A stretch of DNA of 64,000 nt from Hyphomicrobiales bacterium (GCA_900470095.1 UBZM01000025.1:1-64000); one strand, 5' to 3'. Positions 26,409-36,225 are shown, counted from the stretch's first letter. Made by a program: numbers and translations. The notes: generated by a model not told the origin, from the letters alone.

Positions 26409-27422
26409 ATGAAATCCCGCGCCTTCATTGCCGGTTGCCTCGGCACCAGCCTCACCCCTGACGAACGGGCCTTCTTCCGCGATGCCAGGCCCTGGGGCTT
26501 TATCGTCTTCAAGCGCAATACCCAGACGCCGGAACAGACCGCGGCGCTGACCGCGGAAATGCGGGAGACCGTGGGCTGGCACGCGCCGATCCTGATCGAC
26601 CAGGAGGGCGGCAGGGTCCAGCGCATGGGGCCGCCGCACTGGCCGGCCTATCCGCCGGCGCAAGCCTTCCTTGGGATCAACGACCCCGTGCAACAGCGCG
26701 AGATCGTGCGGCTTTCGGCACGGCTGATGGCGCATGATCTCAAGGCCGTCGGCATCGATGTCGATTGCCTGCCGGTGCTCGACGTGCCGGTTGCCGGCAG
26801 CCATGACGTGATCGGCAGCCGCGCCTATGCCCATGACCCCGACATGGTCGCGCGTCTCGGCCGTGCGGCGGCGGAGGGACTTCTGGCGGGCGGGGTGATC
26901 CCGGTGGTCAAGCATATGCCCGGCCATGGCCGGGCGCGGGCCGACAGCCATCACGACCTGCCGGTCGTCGACGCCTCGCTCGAGGCTCTGCGCGGGCATG
27001 ATTTCCGGCCGTTCCGCCATCTCGCCGACATGCCGATGGCAATGACGGCACATGTCGTGTTCACGGCACTCGATCAACGGCATCCGGCCACGGTTTCGCG
27101 TCGGGTCGTCAAAGAGATCATGCGCGGCGAACTCGGCTTCGACGGCCTGATCATGACCGACGACATCTCAATGAAGGCGCTCTCCGGCGGCTTCGCCGAG
27201 AAGTCGCGGGCGGCGATCCGCGCCGGGGTCGACGTCGTGCTGCATTGCCACGGCATCATGGAGGAGATGATCGCCGTTGCAGGTGCAGTGCCGGACATGA
27301 CGGGGGCACGGGCCCGCCGCGCCGCGATGGCGCTCGCCCGGATCCGGCATGAGCCCGAACCGCTCGATATGGAGGCTGCGCGCGCGCAGCTGACCAGCGC
27401 CCTTGCGTTGGGCGGCCGATAG
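26409..27422 (+). CDS. nagZ: Beta-N-acetylhexosaminidase NagZ
   Basis: Cytoplasmic glycoside hydrolase family 3 enzyme for peptidoglycan recycling. It removes GlcNAc from GlcNAc-anhydroMurNAc peptides. It has 337 residues from the ATG at 26409. Visible features are LIDQEGGRVQRM (about 70-81), the NagZ loop with the general acid/base His in VVKHMPGHGRARADSHHDLP, and the nucleophile Asp in LIMTDDISMKAL. It begins the nagZ-scpA-scpB run, a common alphaproteobacterial order. Confidence 0.93.
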   Translation: MKSRAFIAGCLGTSLTPDERAFFRDARPWGFIVFKRNTQTPEQTAALTAEMRETVGWHAPILIDQEGGRVQRMGPPHWPAYPPAQAFLGINDPVQQREIVRLSARLMAHDLKAVGIDVDCLPVLDVPVAGSHDVIGSRAYAHDPDMVARLGRAAAEGLLAGGVIPVVKHMPGHGRARADSHHDLPVVDASLEALRGHDFRPFRHLADMPMAMTAHVVFTALDQRHPATVSRRVVKEIMRGELGFDGLIMTDDISMKALSGGFAEKSRAAIRAGVDVVLHCHGIMEEMIAVAGAVPDMTGARARRAAMALARIRHEPEPLDMEAARAQLTSALALGGR

Positions 27423-27468
27423 TCGGAACCTGCGTTCTCAGGGGTGACAGCTTGGGGACCCGGCGGGA

Positions 27469-28287
27469 ATGGACGCCGAACTGCCGTTCGAGGACGAGGC
27501 CAGGCCGGCGCGCACTGACGGCGAGCCGGCGCTGCTCGTCGATGTCGACGGCTATGAAGGCCCGCTCGACCTGCTGCTCGACCTGGCCCGGCGGCAAAAA
27601 GTCGATCTGCACCGCATCTCGATCCTGGCGCTTGCCGAGCAGTATCTTGCCTTCGTCGAGCAGGCGAGGGCGCTCAGGCTTGAGCTTGCCGCCGACTATC
27701 TCGTGATGGCGGCCTGGCTCGCCTATCTGAAGTCGCGGTTGCTTTTGCCCGAACCACCGAAGGGCGAGGAGCCGAGTGCGGCGGATCTGGCGACGGCGCT
27801 GGCGTTGCGGTTGCGCCGGCTGGAGGCGATCCGCGCCGCGGCGCGGCGGCTGGCGTCCCGGGAAAGGCTGGGACAGGACGTCTTCGCCCGTGGTGCACCG
27901 GAGCCGATCGTTGCCGGCGCACGCCCGGTCTGGGAAGCCGAACTCTACGATCTGCTTTCGGCCTATGGCCAACAGCGCCAGAAGCGGGCGCAAAGCCATA
28001 TCTCCGTCGGGCATCGCATGGTCTGGTCCCTGGTCGAGGCGCGGGAGGTCCTGCAGCGACTGGTGGGCGAGGCGGCAGACTGGACGGCGATCGACCCCTA
28101 CCTGACCCGCTACATGGCGAGCCACGGCCTGCCGCAAGGCGAAATGCGCGCGACCGTTCGCGCCTCGGCGCTATCTGCCATGCTGGAGATGGTGCGCGAG
28201 GGAATTCTCGATCTGCGCCAGGATGGTGCCTTCACGCCGCTCTATATCCGCCGACGCTCGGCGCGGCCGCCGACCCTGCCGCTATGA
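27469..28287 (+). CDS. scpA: Segregation and condensation protein A
   Basis: Kleisin subunit of the SMC-ScpAB condensin, 272 residues. The N-terminal SMC-neck-binding region has the signature GYEGPLDLLLDLARRQKVDLHRISI (opening at about residue 26). Further in, YLVMAAWLAYLKSRLLLPEP is conserved, and the C-terminal winged helix is visible (MLEMVREGILDLRQDG). It lies 46 bases after nagZ and 7 bases before scpB, so scpAB are coupled. The smc gene is elsewhere. Confidence 0.93.
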   Translation: MDAELPFEDEARPARTDGEPALLVDVDGYEGPLDLLLDLARRQKVDLHRISILALAEQYLAFVEQARALRLELAADYLVMAAWLAYLKSRLLLPEPPKGEEPSAADLATALALRLRRLEAIRAAARRLASRERLGQDVFARGAPEPIVAGARPVWEAELYDLLSAYGQQRQKRAQSHISVGHRMVWSLVEAREVLQRLVGEAADWTAIDPYLTRYMASHGLPQGEMRATVRASALSAMLEMVREGILDLRQDGAFTPLYIRRRSARPPTLPL

Positions 28288-28294
28288 TGGCCCG

Positions 28295-29002
28295 ATGACA
28301 ATGTCTGCGGCGCCTGAGCGGATCGAAGATGATGAGGGGAGCGAGGCGCAGCTCTTCGCCCAGTCGCTGCGCATCGTCGAGGCGCTGCTCTTCGCATCGG
28401 CAGCACCGCTCTCGGAAGAGGAACTGGGCCATTCCGTGCCGTCCGGCGTCGCGGTACGGCAGCTCCTTGCCCGGCTCGCGGACATCTACGCGACACGTGG
28501 CGTCAATCTGCGGCAGGTCGCCGGCAAATGGGCGTTTCGGACCGCGCCGGACCTCGGCTACCTGCTGGCGGCCGAGGCCGAGCCGCCGCGCAAGTTGTCG
28601 CGGGCGGCGCTCGAGGTGTTGGCGATCATTGCTTATCATCAACCGGTGACGCGGGCCGAGATCGAGGAGATCCGGGGCGTTGCCACGGCCAAGGGTACGC
28701 TCGACATCCTGCTCGAAGCCGGGTGGGTCAGGTTGCGCGGGCGGCGTCGGACGCCGGGCCGGCCGGTGACCTATGGCACCACGCCGGGCTTCCTCGATCA
28801 TTTCGGGCTCGACCGCATCGACGACCTCCCTGGCCTGGACGAGTTGAAGGGCTCGGGCTTCATCGAGGGGCGGCTCTCGAAGGACCTGACCGTGCCGATC
28901 CCCGATGATGGTCTCGACCTGCAGGAGGACGAGGATCCGCTTGGGGATCTCTTTACCCCGCTTGACGACGGCGACGGTCCGCCCCACACCCCGGACGAGT
29001 GA
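28295..29002 (+). CDS. scpB: Segregation and condensation protein B
   Basis: Partner of ScpA in the condensin complex, 235 residues from the ATG at 28295 (ATG at 28301 is also possible). Two winged-helix domains are recognisable. The first contains RIVEALLFASAAPLSEEEL. The second contains LSRAALEVLAIIAYHQPVTRAEIEEIRGV and GRPVTYGTTPGFLDHFGL. The acidic C-terminal tail (LQEDEDPLGDLFTPLDDGDG) is typical of alphaproteobacterial ScpB. In relatives tatA usually follows; here an ABC ATPase intervenes. Confidence 0.93.
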   Translation: MTMSAAPERIEDDEGSEAQLFAQSLRIVEALLFASAAPLSEEELGHSVPSGVAVRQLLARLADIYATRGVNLRQVAGKWAFRTAPDLGYLLAAEAEPPRKLSRAALEVLAIIAYHQPVTRAEIEEIRGVATAKGTLDILLEAGWVRLRGRRRTPGRPVTYGTTPGFLDHFGLDRIDDLPGLDELKGSGFIEGRLSKDLTVPIPDDGLDLQEDEDPLGDLFTPLDDGDGPPHTPDE

Positions 29003-29023
29003 AATCGGGGGACAGTCCCTGAT

Positions 29024-29128
29024 TGTCGTCCCCGGCGACCGTAGGGAGCCATGGGGTCCATGGCCGAACGCTTGCGATCGAGGTTCGGCATGGACGCCGG
29101 TTATCAGCCGCGCTTCGCCGGGATGACG
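29024..29128. repeat. REP-like inverted-repeat element, copy 1
   Basis: An ~105-base intergenic segment with matching ends: TGTCGTCCCCGGCGA on the left and TCGCCGGGATGACG on the right, related as imperfect inverted repeats. A second segment with related ends lies at 48643-48714. It resembles dispersed palindromic elements, but genome copy number cannot be judged here. Confidence 0.4.
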
Positions 29129-29222
29129 CATGGTTTCGATGGAGCATTCTTTGGCGCGTAGCGAGGGCGTGGCGCGGTGGCTGAGTTGGGGTAGGCGCGG
29201 GACAGCGGGCGCAGCCATTCCA

Positions 29223-30263
29223 ATGTCGCTCGCCTTCGAAGGCGTCACCCAGCGCTTCGGTGATGTGACGGCGCTCGAGGACGTGACGCTCGCGATCGCG
29301 CCGGGTGAAATCGTGGCCCTGCTCGGGCAATCGGGCTGCGGCAAGACGACGCTGCTCCGTCTCGCGGCGGGCGTCGAACGGCCCAGCTCGGGCAAAGTGC
29401 TGCTCGAAGGTCAGGACGTTTCGGCTCCCGACGCCTTCGTCGAGCCGGAGAAGCGCGGCGTTGGTCTGGTCTTCCAGGATTATGCGCTGTTCCCGCATCT
29501 CAATGTGCTCGAGAATGTCCGCTTCGGCCTGCGCGGCTATGACGATGCCTCGGCGAAGGCGACGGCGTTGCGCGCCATTGCCCGTGTCGGCCTCGCGGAT
29601 CTGGCCGAGGCTTATCCACATATGCTTTCAGGCGGCGAGCAGCAGCGCGTGGCGCTGGCGCGAGCGGTGGCGCCGCGCCCCGGCGTGCTCCTGATGGACG
29701 AGCCCTTCTCCAATCTCGATCGGCGCTTGCGCGATGTGGTGCGGGACGAAACCGCCGCATTGCTGCAGGAAACCGGGGCAACCTCGATCATCGTCACGCA
29801 TGATCCCGAGGATGCGATGCGGATCGCCGATCGGATCGTGCTGATGCGATCGGGGCGGATCGTCCAGATCGGGACTGGCGAGGAGCTCTACCGGAGGCCT
29901 GTCAGCCTCTTTGCGGCCCGATTTTTCTGCGATTTTACCGAGATCAGCGGCATAGCCGAGCGTGGCGCGGTGGAGACGCCGGTCGGGAGATTTGCGGCAC
30001 CGGGCCTTGCCGATGGGCAGGAGGCTGTGGTCTGCGTCAGGCCCCATGCGATCAGGCTGGTGCCAAAGGGGTTCTGCCTGCCGGCACGCGTGGTGATGCG
30101 GCGCTTTCTGGGTGAGGTCGACCATTTGCTGCTGGCCGTCGGCGGGCTTGAAAAGCCGCTGGTCGGACGGGTCTCGCTGCCGGGTTCGATCCGGGAAGGC
30201 GAGGACATCGGTATCGATATTCAGTCGGACGAAGTTCTTGTGTTCGCCTCGGGGGACACATAG
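29223..30263 (+). CDS. ABC transporter ATP-binding protein, FbpC/PotA-like, orphan
   Basis: 346 residues. The ATPase domain (~1-235) has Walker A GQSGCGKTT (about 36-44), a Q-loop in LVFQDYALFPHLNVLENV, signature LSGGEQQRVALARAV, Walker B VLLMDEPFSNLDRRL and the switch His in SIIVTHDPEDAMRIAD. The C-terminal ~100 residues form a TOBE-type domain (VCVRPHAIRLVP). This composition fits ferric-ion or polyamine importers. No permease or binding protein gene is nearby. I chose the ATG at 29223; the upstream frame is intergenic. It interrupts the usual scpB-tatA order. Confidence 0.85.
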   Translation: MSLAFEGVTQRFGDVTALEDVTLAIAPGEIVALLGQSGCGKTTLLRLAAGVERPSSGKVLLEGQDVSAPDAFVEPEKRGVGLVFQDYALFPHLNVLENVRFGLRGYDDASAKATALRAIARVGLADLAEAYPHMLSGGEQQRVALARAVAPRPGVLLMDEPFSNLDRRLRDVVRDETAALLQETGATSIIVTHDPEDAMRIADRIVLMRSGRIVQIGTGEELYRRPVSLFAARFFCDFTEISGIAERGAVETPVGRFAAPGLADGQEAVVCVRPHAIRLVPKGFCLPARVVMRRFLGEVDHLLLAVGGLEKPLVGRVSLPGSIREGEDIGIDIQSDEVLVFASGDT

Positions 30264-30329
30264 GTTCCGGCACAAGCACTTGGCGCGGGTGGGGAGCCTG
30301 CGCCGCACTGGAATTCGGAGGAGTTTGCC

Positions 30330-30572
30330 ATGGGTGGCGTCAGTATCTGGCACTGGATCGTCGTCGGCGTCATCGTGATGCTGTTGTTCGGGCGCGGCAA
30401 GGTTTCCGAACTGATGGGCGACGTCGCCAAGGGTATCAAGTCGTTCAAGAAGGGCATGGCCGAAGACGAGCCGACCACGCCGCCGCCTGCTGCGACCACG
30501 GCTGATCCGAAGATCATCGATCACGCGCAGCCTGCCAATTCCGCCACGGCGAAGGCCGAACACAAGGCCTGA
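30330..30572 (+). CDS. tatA: Sec-independent translocase subunit TatA
   Basis: Pore-forming subunit of the twin-arginine exporter, 80 residues. It has one N-terminal membrane helix ([25 protein letters not shown]) followed by an amphipathic helix containing the [21 protein letters not shown] pattern, then a flexible acidic/Pro-rich tail. A GGAGG ribosome-binding site sits 6 bases before the ATG. It is the first gene of tatABC; a Tat-type signal occurs in the window on the TakP-like protein. Confidence 0.94.
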   Translation: MGGVSIWHWIVVGVIVMLLFGRGKVSELMGDVAKGIKSFKKGMAEDEPTTPPPAATTADPKIIDHAQPANSATAKAEHKA

Positions 30573-30619
30573 CGCCGCGCCGCCTGCGGGCGGCGAGGGG
30601 TTGAGAGGACGAGCCGTCG

Positions 30620-31114
30620 ATGTTCGACATCGCCTGGAGCGAATTGATGCTGATCGGGGCGGTTGCGCTCGTCGTGATCGGCCCCAAGGATCTGCCGAAA
30701 GCCATGCGGACCGCCGGGCAGGCGATCGGCAAGATTCGCCGTATGGCCGGCGAGTTTCAGAGCCAGTTCAACGACGCCATGCGCGAAGCCGAACTGGACG
30801 ATCTGAAGAAACAGGTCGAGGATGTCGGTGGTTCGGTGCAGAGCGCGCTCAATACCGATTTCAAACCGATCGATCCGATCAAGGACGATTTCAGTACACC
30901 CGCCTCCGGCGCCCGCGACGACGCGGCGCTGAAGGACGCGGAGGCTACGCTCGCGGCCTTGCCGGGGCCTGAGCCCTTGCCCGAAATCGTCATCGAGCCC
31001 GCGCCGATCGCGGAGCCGGAGCCTGAACCCGAGGTCAAGCCGAAGGCGCCGCGCAAGCGCGCTTCGACGAAGAAGGCCAAGGTCAGTGAGCCGGATGAAG
31101 GGAGCCCGGCATGA
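30620..31114 (+). CDS. tatB: Sec-independent translocase subunit TatB
   Basis: Tat substrate receptor partner of TatC, 164 residues. An N-terminal helix ([26 protein letters not shown], shown in part: [17 protein letters not shown]) is followed by the amphipathic helix [19 protein letters not shown] and a long acidic helical and Pro/Lys-rich cytoplasmic tail. The GPKDLP motif identifies TatB rather than TatA. Its stop overlaps tatC by 4 bases (ATGA). Confidence 0.93.
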   Translation: MFDIAWSELMLIGAVALVVIGPKDLPKAMRTAGQAIGKIRRMAGEFQSQFNDAMREAELDDLKKQVEDVGGSVQSALNTDFKPIDPIKDDFSTPASGARDDAALKDAEATLAALPGPEPLPEIVIEPAPIAEPEPEPEVKPKAPRKRASTKKAKVSEPDEGSPA

Positions 31115-31926
31115 GCGTCGCCAACCCGAGGGAAGGCGAGGACGACATCGAGGCCTCGCGCGCACCGCTGATCGAGCATCTGATCGAGCTGAGGGCGCGA
31201 CTGATCAAGTCGCTGATCGCCTTCCTGATCATGTTCTTCATCTGCTTCGCGTTCTCGACGCAGATCTATAACGTGCTGGTGCAGCCCTATGTCTGGGCCG
31301 CCGGGCCGAACGGCAACGCGCAGCTGATCTATACCGGACCGCTCGAACTGCTCTTCACCCATATCAAGGTGGCGGCTTTCGGCGCCGGATTCTTCGCCTT
31401 TCCGGTGATCGCCACGCAGGTCTACAAGTTCGTGGCACCGGGCCTCTACAAGAACGAGAAACAGGCTTTCGCGCCCTACCTGGCCGCGACGCCGATCTTC
31501 TTTTGCCTCGGCGCCGCGCTGGTCTTCTTCTTCGCCATGCCCGTGCTGATGAAGTTCTCGATCGGGATGCAGCAGGCGGCGACGGACGGCCAGGCGGGGA
31601 TCGCGCTCTTGCCGAAGGTCAGCGAATATCTCTCGCTGATCATGACGCTGATCTTCGCGTTCGGTATCTCGTTCCAGCTGCCGGTGATCCTGACCTTGCT
31701 TGGTCAGGCCGGAATTATCGATTCGGCCTTCCTCAAGGACAAGCGGCGCTACGCGATCGTCTTCGTGTTCGTGGTCGCCGCCGTGCTGACGCCGCCGGAC
31801 GTGATCTCCCAGCTCATGCTTGCCGTGCCGATGCTGCTCCTCTACGAGCTTTCGGTGTTCTCGGTGCGCTATGTCGAGAAGAAGCGGCAGGCTGCGAAAG
31901 CGGCCGAGGAAGCAGGCGAAGCCTGA
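31111..31926 (+). CDS. tatC: Sec-independent translocase subunit TatC
   Basis: Six-helix membrane receptor for twin-arginine signals, 271 residues. The N-terminus carries the signal-binding cytoplasmic motif [18 protein letters not shown], and the first periplasmic loop has [14 protein letters not shown]. The hallmark [18 protein letters not shown] is also present. The C-terminal tail is Lys/Glu-rich. It overlaps tatB and precedes serS by 52 bases. Confidence 0.94.
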   Translation: MSVANPREGEDDIEASRAPLIEHLIELRARLIKSLIAFLIMFFICFAFSTQIYNVLVQPYVWAAGPNGNAQLIYTGPLELLFTHIKVAAFGAGFFAFPVIATQVYKFVAPGLYKNEKQAFAPYLAATPIFFCLGAALVFFFAMPVLMKFSIGMQQAATDGQAGIALLPKVSEYLSLIMTLIFAFGISFQLPVILTLLGQAGIIDSAFLKDKRRYAIVFVFVVAAVLTPPDVISQLMLAVPMLLLYELSVFSVRYVEKKRQAAKAAEEAGEA

Positions 31927-31978
31927 TCCGATCGCGGCTCGCGCGCATCGATTGGGATGCGCGATAGGTTGAGCAGCG

Positions 31979-33280
31979 ATGTACGACATCAAATGGATTC
32001 GCGAGAACGCCGAGGCGTTCGATACCGGACTGAAGCGGCGGGGCCTTGCGCCGCTCTCGTCCTCGCTGCTTGCGCTCGACGATTCCCGTCGTTCGGCCAT
32101 CGCCAAGGCACAGGCCACGCAGGAACGTCGCAATGCGCTCTCCAAGGAGATCGGCAAGGCGATGGGCGCGAAGGACGTCGCGCTTGCCGACAAGCTGAAG
32201 GCCGAGGTCGCGGCGCTGAAGGACGCTCAGCCCGCGCTCGAAGCCGAGGAGAAGGCGGCCGTCGAAGCGCTGAACGAACAGCTTGCGGCGATCCCCAACA
32301 TACCGAATGCCGATGTGCCTGAGGGCGCGGACGAGCACGGTAATGTCGTGCTGCATGTCCATGGCACCAAGCCGGAGGAGGGCAAGCGCCTCATTGGCGT
32401 CAACCAGCCGAAAGAGCATTTCGAGCTCGGCGAAGCGCTCCGCCAGATGGATTTCGAGACGGCGGCCAAGCTCTCGGGCTCGCGCTTCGTCGTGCTGAAC
32501 GCGCGGCTGGCGCGGCTCAACCGGGCGATCGGCCAGTTCATGCTCGATACCCACACCGAGGAGCATGGCTATACCGAGGTCAACCCGCCGCTGATGGTGC
32601 GGGATGAGGCGATGTTCGGAACCGCGCAGCTGCCAAAATTCCGCGACGACCAGTTCCGGGCGGGCGAGGATCACTGGCTGATTCCCACTGCCGAAGTTCC
32701 GCTTACCAATCTCGTGCGCGAATCGATCCTCTCCGAAGAGGAGCTGCCGCGTCGCTATTCCGCGCTGACCCCCTGCTTCAGGGCCGAAGCGGGCTCGGCG
32801 GGGCGCGATACGCGCGGCATGCTGCGCCAGCACCAGTTCGAGAAGGTCGAGCTGGTCTCGATTACGCTGCCGGAAAAGTCGCGCGAGGAGCATGAGCGCA
32901 TGCTCGCCTCGGCGGAGGCGATCCTGAAGAAGCTCGACCTGCATTATCGGGTAATGACGCTCTGCACGGGCGACATGGGCTTCGCCAGCCAGAAGACCTG
33001 GGACATCGAGGTCTGGCTGCCGGGGCAGAAGACCTATCGCGAGATCTCCTCCTGTTCGGTCTGCGGCGATTTCCAGGCCCGGCGCATGAATGCGCGCTAC
33101 AAGACCCGCGACGGCAAGGGCCCGTTCTTCGTGCACACCCTCAACGGTTCGGGCACGGCAGTCGGCCGCGCGCTGATCGCGGTGATGGAAAACTACCAGA
33201 ACGCCGACGGCTCGATCACGGTGCCCGACGTGCTGGTTCCCTACATGCGCGGGGTCACCCGCATCGAGAAGGCGGCCTGA
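31979..33280 (+). CDS. serS: Seryl-tRNA synthetase
   Basis: Class II synthetase charging tRNA-Ser (and tRNA-Sec where present), 433 residues. The N-terminal ~110 residues form the antiparallel coiled-coil arm that binds the long variable arm of tRNA-Ser. The catalytic core shows motif 1 [10 protein letters not shown], motif 2 in [24 protein letters not shown], and motif 3 [20 protein letters not shown]. It is followed four bases later by surE, so the two are co-transcribed. Confidence 0.95.
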   Translation: MYDIKWIRENAEAFDTGLKRRGLAPLSSSLLALDDSRRSAIAKAQATQERRNALSKEIGKAMGAKDVALADKLKAEVAALKDAQPALEAEEKAAVEALNEQLAAIPNIPNADVPEGADEHGNVVLHVHGTKPEEGKRLIGVNQPKEHFELGEALRQMDFETAAKLSGSRFVVLNARLARLNRAIGQFMLDTHTEEHGYTEVNPPLMVRDEAMFGTAQLPKFRDDQFRAGEDHWLIPTAEVPLTNLVRESILSEEELPRRYSALTPCFRAEAGSAGRDTRGMLRQHQFEKVELVSITLPEKSREEHERMLASAEAILKKLDLHYRVMTLCTGDMGFASQKTWDIEVWLPGQKTYREISSCSVCGDFQARRMNARYKTRDGKGPFFVHTLNGSGTAVGRALIAVMENYQNADGSITVPDVLVPYMRGVTRIEKAA

Positions 33281-33284
33281 CTCC

Positions 33285-34046
33285 ATGCGTATCCTCGTCA
33301 CCAATGATGACGGCATCCATGCCGAAGGCCTTGCGGTGCTGGAGCGCATCGCGGCGCAGCTGTCGGACGATGTCTGGGTCGTGGCGCCCGAGACGGACCA
33401 GTCGGGTGTCGCGCATTCGCTCTCGCTCAGCAATCCGCTGCGCCAGCGCAAGATCTCGGACAAGCGTTACGCCGTCGCCGGCACGCCGACCGATTGCGTG
33501 ATCATGGCGGCGCGCTCGATCATGCTCGATGCGCGGCCCGACCTCGTGCTGTCCGGCGTCAACCGCGGTCAGAACGTCGCCGAGGACGTGACCTATTCCG
33601 GCACCATCGCAGCGGCGATGGAAGGTACGTTGCTCGGCATCCCGTCGATCGCGGTCAGCCAGGCCTATGGCCCGGACGGGCGGCACCAGATCCACTGGGA
33701 CTGCGCCGAGCACCATGCTCCCGGCATCATCCGCCGGCTGCTGGAGGAGGGGATTCCCGAGGGCGTGCTGTTCAACCTCAACTTCCCGAATGTCGCGCCG
33801 AGCGAGGTTGCGGGCGTCGCGGTGACAGTCCAGGGCAGGCGCGACCAGGAGTTGGTGCGGCTCGAGCCTCGCCATGACGGACGCGGCAATCCCTATTTCT
33901 GGATCGCTTTCCAGCGCAGCCGGAAGGAGCCTGCCAACGGCACCGATCTGAGGGCGCTGTCCGAGCGGAAGATCTCGATCACCCCGCTCGAACTCGACTT
34001 GACGCATGAGCCGACGTTGACTCGATTCGCGCAGGTTTTTGCCTGA
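33285..34046 (+). CDS. surE: 5'/3'-nucleotidase SurE
   Basis: Metal-dependent survival phosphatase acting on nucleoside monophosphates, 253 residues. The N-terminal active site is [14 protein letters not shown] (metal-binding Asp pair about 8-9), followed by the Ser/Asn metal ligand region in [15 protein letters not shown]. The central segment [11 protein letters not shown] and [22 protein letters not shown] are also conserved. It lies between serS and pcm, the classical stationary-phase survival pairing. Confidence 0.95.
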   Translation: MRILVTNDDGIHAEGLAVLERIAAQLSDDVWVVAPETDQSGVAHSLSLSNPLRQRKISDKRYAVAGTPTDCVIMAARSIMLDARPDLVLSGVNRGQNVAEDVTYSGTIAAAMEGTLLGIPSIAVSQAYGPDGRHQIHWDCAEHHAPGIIRRLLEEGIPEGVLFNLNFPNVAPSEVAGVAVTVQGRRDQELVRLEPRHDGRGNPYFWIAFQRSRKEPANGTDLRALSERKISITPLELDLTHEPTLTRFAQVFA

Positions 34047-34074
34047 TTTCAAACGGGAGTAGTTGGGGGCGGCG

Positions 34075-34743
34075 ATGAGCGAGGCCGAGGAGGCGCCTGG
34101 CAGCGAGGGTGAGCGAACCGTCGCCTTCCTGCTGTCGCTGAGGGCGCGGGGCGTGCGCGATCTCGCCGTGCTACGGGCGATGGAGAAGGTCTCGCGCGAG
34201 CGATTCGCGCCGACCCGCTTTGCCGACCTCGCCCGCCAGGACGTTTCCGTGCCGCTCGCCTGCGGGCAGACGATGACGGCTCCGCATACGGTGGCGAATC
34301 TCGTCAGCGCGCTGGAGATGGAGCCCTCCGCCCGCGTGCTCGAGGTCGGCACCGGCTCCGGCTATGTCTCGGCTCTGCTTGCCGCCATGGGCGGAGAGGT
34401 GGTCTCGCTCGAGCGCTACCGCACGCTCGCGCTCGCTGCTCATGAGCGCATCAGTGGTAGCGGCTACGCAAAAATGGTCGACCTGCGCCATGCCGACGGT
34501 TTCCAGCCGGACCGGACACTCGGCCGATTCGACCGGATCCTGGTCAATGGCGTCACCCATTCTGTCCCCGAGGCCCTGCTGGCGCGGCTTTCGGTTGGCG
34601 GGCGGCTGATCGGGGCGCTCAGGGTTGAAGGCGTATCACGTCGCGTGGTGGTCACACGGACGGATGACAGTGCCTATGATCATGCGCTTGGCCCGGTCCT
34701 GCGCCTGCCGCCGCTGATCCCGGGCTTAGCCCGGGCACTCTGA
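34075..34743 (+). CDS. pcm: Protein-L-isoaspartate O-methyltransferase
   Basis: SAM-dependent repair methyltransferase for isomerised Asp residues, 222 residues from the ATG at 34075. Motif I is VLEVGTGSGYVSALLA (about 90-105), preceded by the QTMTAPHTVANLVSAL substrate region. Post-motif segments FDRILVNGVTHSVPEALLARLSVGGRLIGAL follow. The upstream substrate loop is slightly unusual: PLACGQTMTAP rather than the IPLGHGQTIS seen in other family members, and motif II has VNG instead of VTA. These point to the divergent alphaproteobacterial subgroup. It is downstream of surE by 28 bases. Confidence 0.88.
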   Translation: MSEAEEAPGSEGERTVAFLLSLRARGVRDLAVLRAMEKVSRERFAPTRFADLARQDVSVPLACGQTMTAPHTVANLVSALEMEPSARVLEVGTGSGYVSALLAAMGGEVVSLERYRTLALAAHERISGSGYAKMVDLRHADGFQPDRTLGRFDRILVNGVTHSVPEALLARLSVGGRLIGALRVEGVSRRVVVTRTDDSAYDHALGPVLRLPPLIPGLARAL

Positions 34744-34872
34744 ACCGCGGCTGAAGAAAGCCGGTCCCGGCTGAAAAATGTGAAGAGGCCAAGCACGCGC
34801 GAAACGTTTTCGTAACCTGAACGGGGCTTTAATCCCCTTCATCGAGTTGCGTTGTTCGCGAGTATCTTGTCC

Positions 34873-36225
34873 ATGCGTAGCCAAGTCGGATTCAAGTCCA
34901 GCGTTGCCCTTCGCCTGTCGACGGTCTGCGCGCTCGCCTTGAGTGTCAGCGCGTGTTCGTCGGACACGATGCGCTTCACCGAGGCACCTTTCAGCAATCC
35001 CTTCAGCACCGCGCAGGCGCCTGCCATGCGTGATCCGGCAACGACCGGGTCGATCGGGCGCAGCGCCAGTGCGCCGATGTCCTCGCCGGCTCCGTCTGTC
35101 GGGGCGGTCCGCGCCCAGCCCTTGCCGCCGCCGCAATCGGCCGTTGCGCTGCGCAGCGCAGCTCCGGCGCCTGTCGTCGGCAGCGCCAATGGCTGGTCGG
35201 CCCAGGGTGGCACGCCGATCGTCGTCGCCCAAGGCGAAACGCTCGATGTCCTCTCCTCGCGCTACGGCGTGCCGCGTTCAGCGCTGATGTCGGCGAACGG
35301 GCTTTCGAGCGCGAATGTCGCTCCCGGCTCGCGGCTGACGATCCCGGTCTACAATGCCGGTAGTGGTGCTGCGCCGCAGCAGATGGCCCAGGTGGCGTCG
35401 CCGCAGAGCGATGCGCGCACCGAGGCGCCGCGTTTCGTGCCTGGCCCCGCCCCAGCTGCGGCGCCGCGTGCGCCTGTGGTGCCGGCACGTGTCGCTGCAG
35501 CGCCGGTTGATGCCAGGGCGAAGGTCCAGGCCGCTGCCGAAGCCAAGGCGCAAGCTGCGGCCGATGCCAAGGCAAAGGCTGCCGCTGATGCTCAGGCCAT
35601 GCGGGACGCCCGCGCCAAGTTCGCCGCCGAGGCCAAGGTGAAGGCCGAAGCCAAGGCCAAGACGAAGCCGGTGGTCGAGGCGAAGGCGCCGGCGCCTGCT
35701 CCTGTTGCGACGCCGACCCCGACAAAGACCAAGCCGGTCGTGGTTGCCAGCGCTCCGGCCGAAGAGAAAGTCAGCGCCGTGCCGAAGTCGGCTCCGGAGC
35801 CGACGCCCGATCCGAAGACCACCGCAAGCCTGCCGAAGGAGGAGGATGCCTCCGCCAAGGCCGATTTCCGCTGGCCGGCTCGCGGTCGCGTCATTGCCGG
35901 CTATGGCGGCAAGGGGTCCAACGAGGGCATCAATATCGCCGTGCCGGAAGGAACGCCGATCAAGGCGGCTGAAGGCGGCGTCGTCGCCTATGCCGGCAGC
36001 GAACTCAAGGGCTACGGCAATCTCGTGCTCATCCGTCATCCGAACGGCTACGTCTCGGCCTACGCCCATAATGGCGAGCTGAACGTCAAGCGCGGCGAGA
36101 CGGTGAAGCGCGGCCAGGTCGTCGCCAAATCGGGCCAAAGCGGCAACGTCTCTTCGCCGCAGCTGCATTTCGAGCTGCGCAAGGGATCGTCGCCGGTCGA
36201 TCCGGTTCCCTACCTGAACAACTGA
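34873..36225 (+). CDS. LysM/LytM-domain lipoprotein, NlpD/DipM-like, with degenerate catalytic site
   Basis: 450 residues. A signal with lipobox LSVSAC gives a lipid-anchored Cys near residue 25. A LysM peptidoglycan-binding domain is near 112-158 (VVAQGETLDVLSSRYGVPRS). A long Ala/Lys-rich helical linker (~210-315) follows, then a C-terminal LytM (M23) domain (~333-450). In that domain the first metal-ligand positions, normally H and D, read NEGIN, and the HLH pair reads QLH. Two of three zinc ligands are lost, so it is probably an amidase activator and not itself an endopeptidase. It is downstream of surE-pcm, the same setting as nlpD. Confidence 0.88.
   Translation: MRSQVGFKSSVALRLSTVCALALSVSACSSDTMRFTEAPFSNPFSTAQAPAMRDPATTGSIGRSASAPMSSPAPSVGAVRAQPLPPPQSAVALRSAAPAPVVGSANGWSAQGGTPIVVAQGETLDVLSSRYGVPRSALMSANGLSSANVAPGSRLTIPVYNAGSGAAPQQMAQVASPQSDARTEAPRFVPGPAPAAAPRAPVVPARVAAAPVDARAKVQAAAEAKAQAAADAKAKAAADAQAMRDARAKFAAEAKVKAEAKAKTKPVVEAKAPAPAPVATPTPTKTKPVVVASAPAEEKVSAVPKSAPEPTPDPKTTASLPKEEDASAKADFRWPARGRVIAGYGGKGSNEGINIAVPEGTPIKAAEGGVVAYAGSELKGYGNLVLIRHPNGYVSAYAHNGELNVKRGETVKRGQVVAKSGQSGNVSSPQLHFELRKGSSPVDPVPYLNN

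Noticed and set aside
34717..34738. Inverted repeat CCCGGG-CTTAG-CCCGGG near the end of pcm
   Set aside because: Lies inside coding sequence, has no T tract and ends just before the stop codon; not called a terminator.
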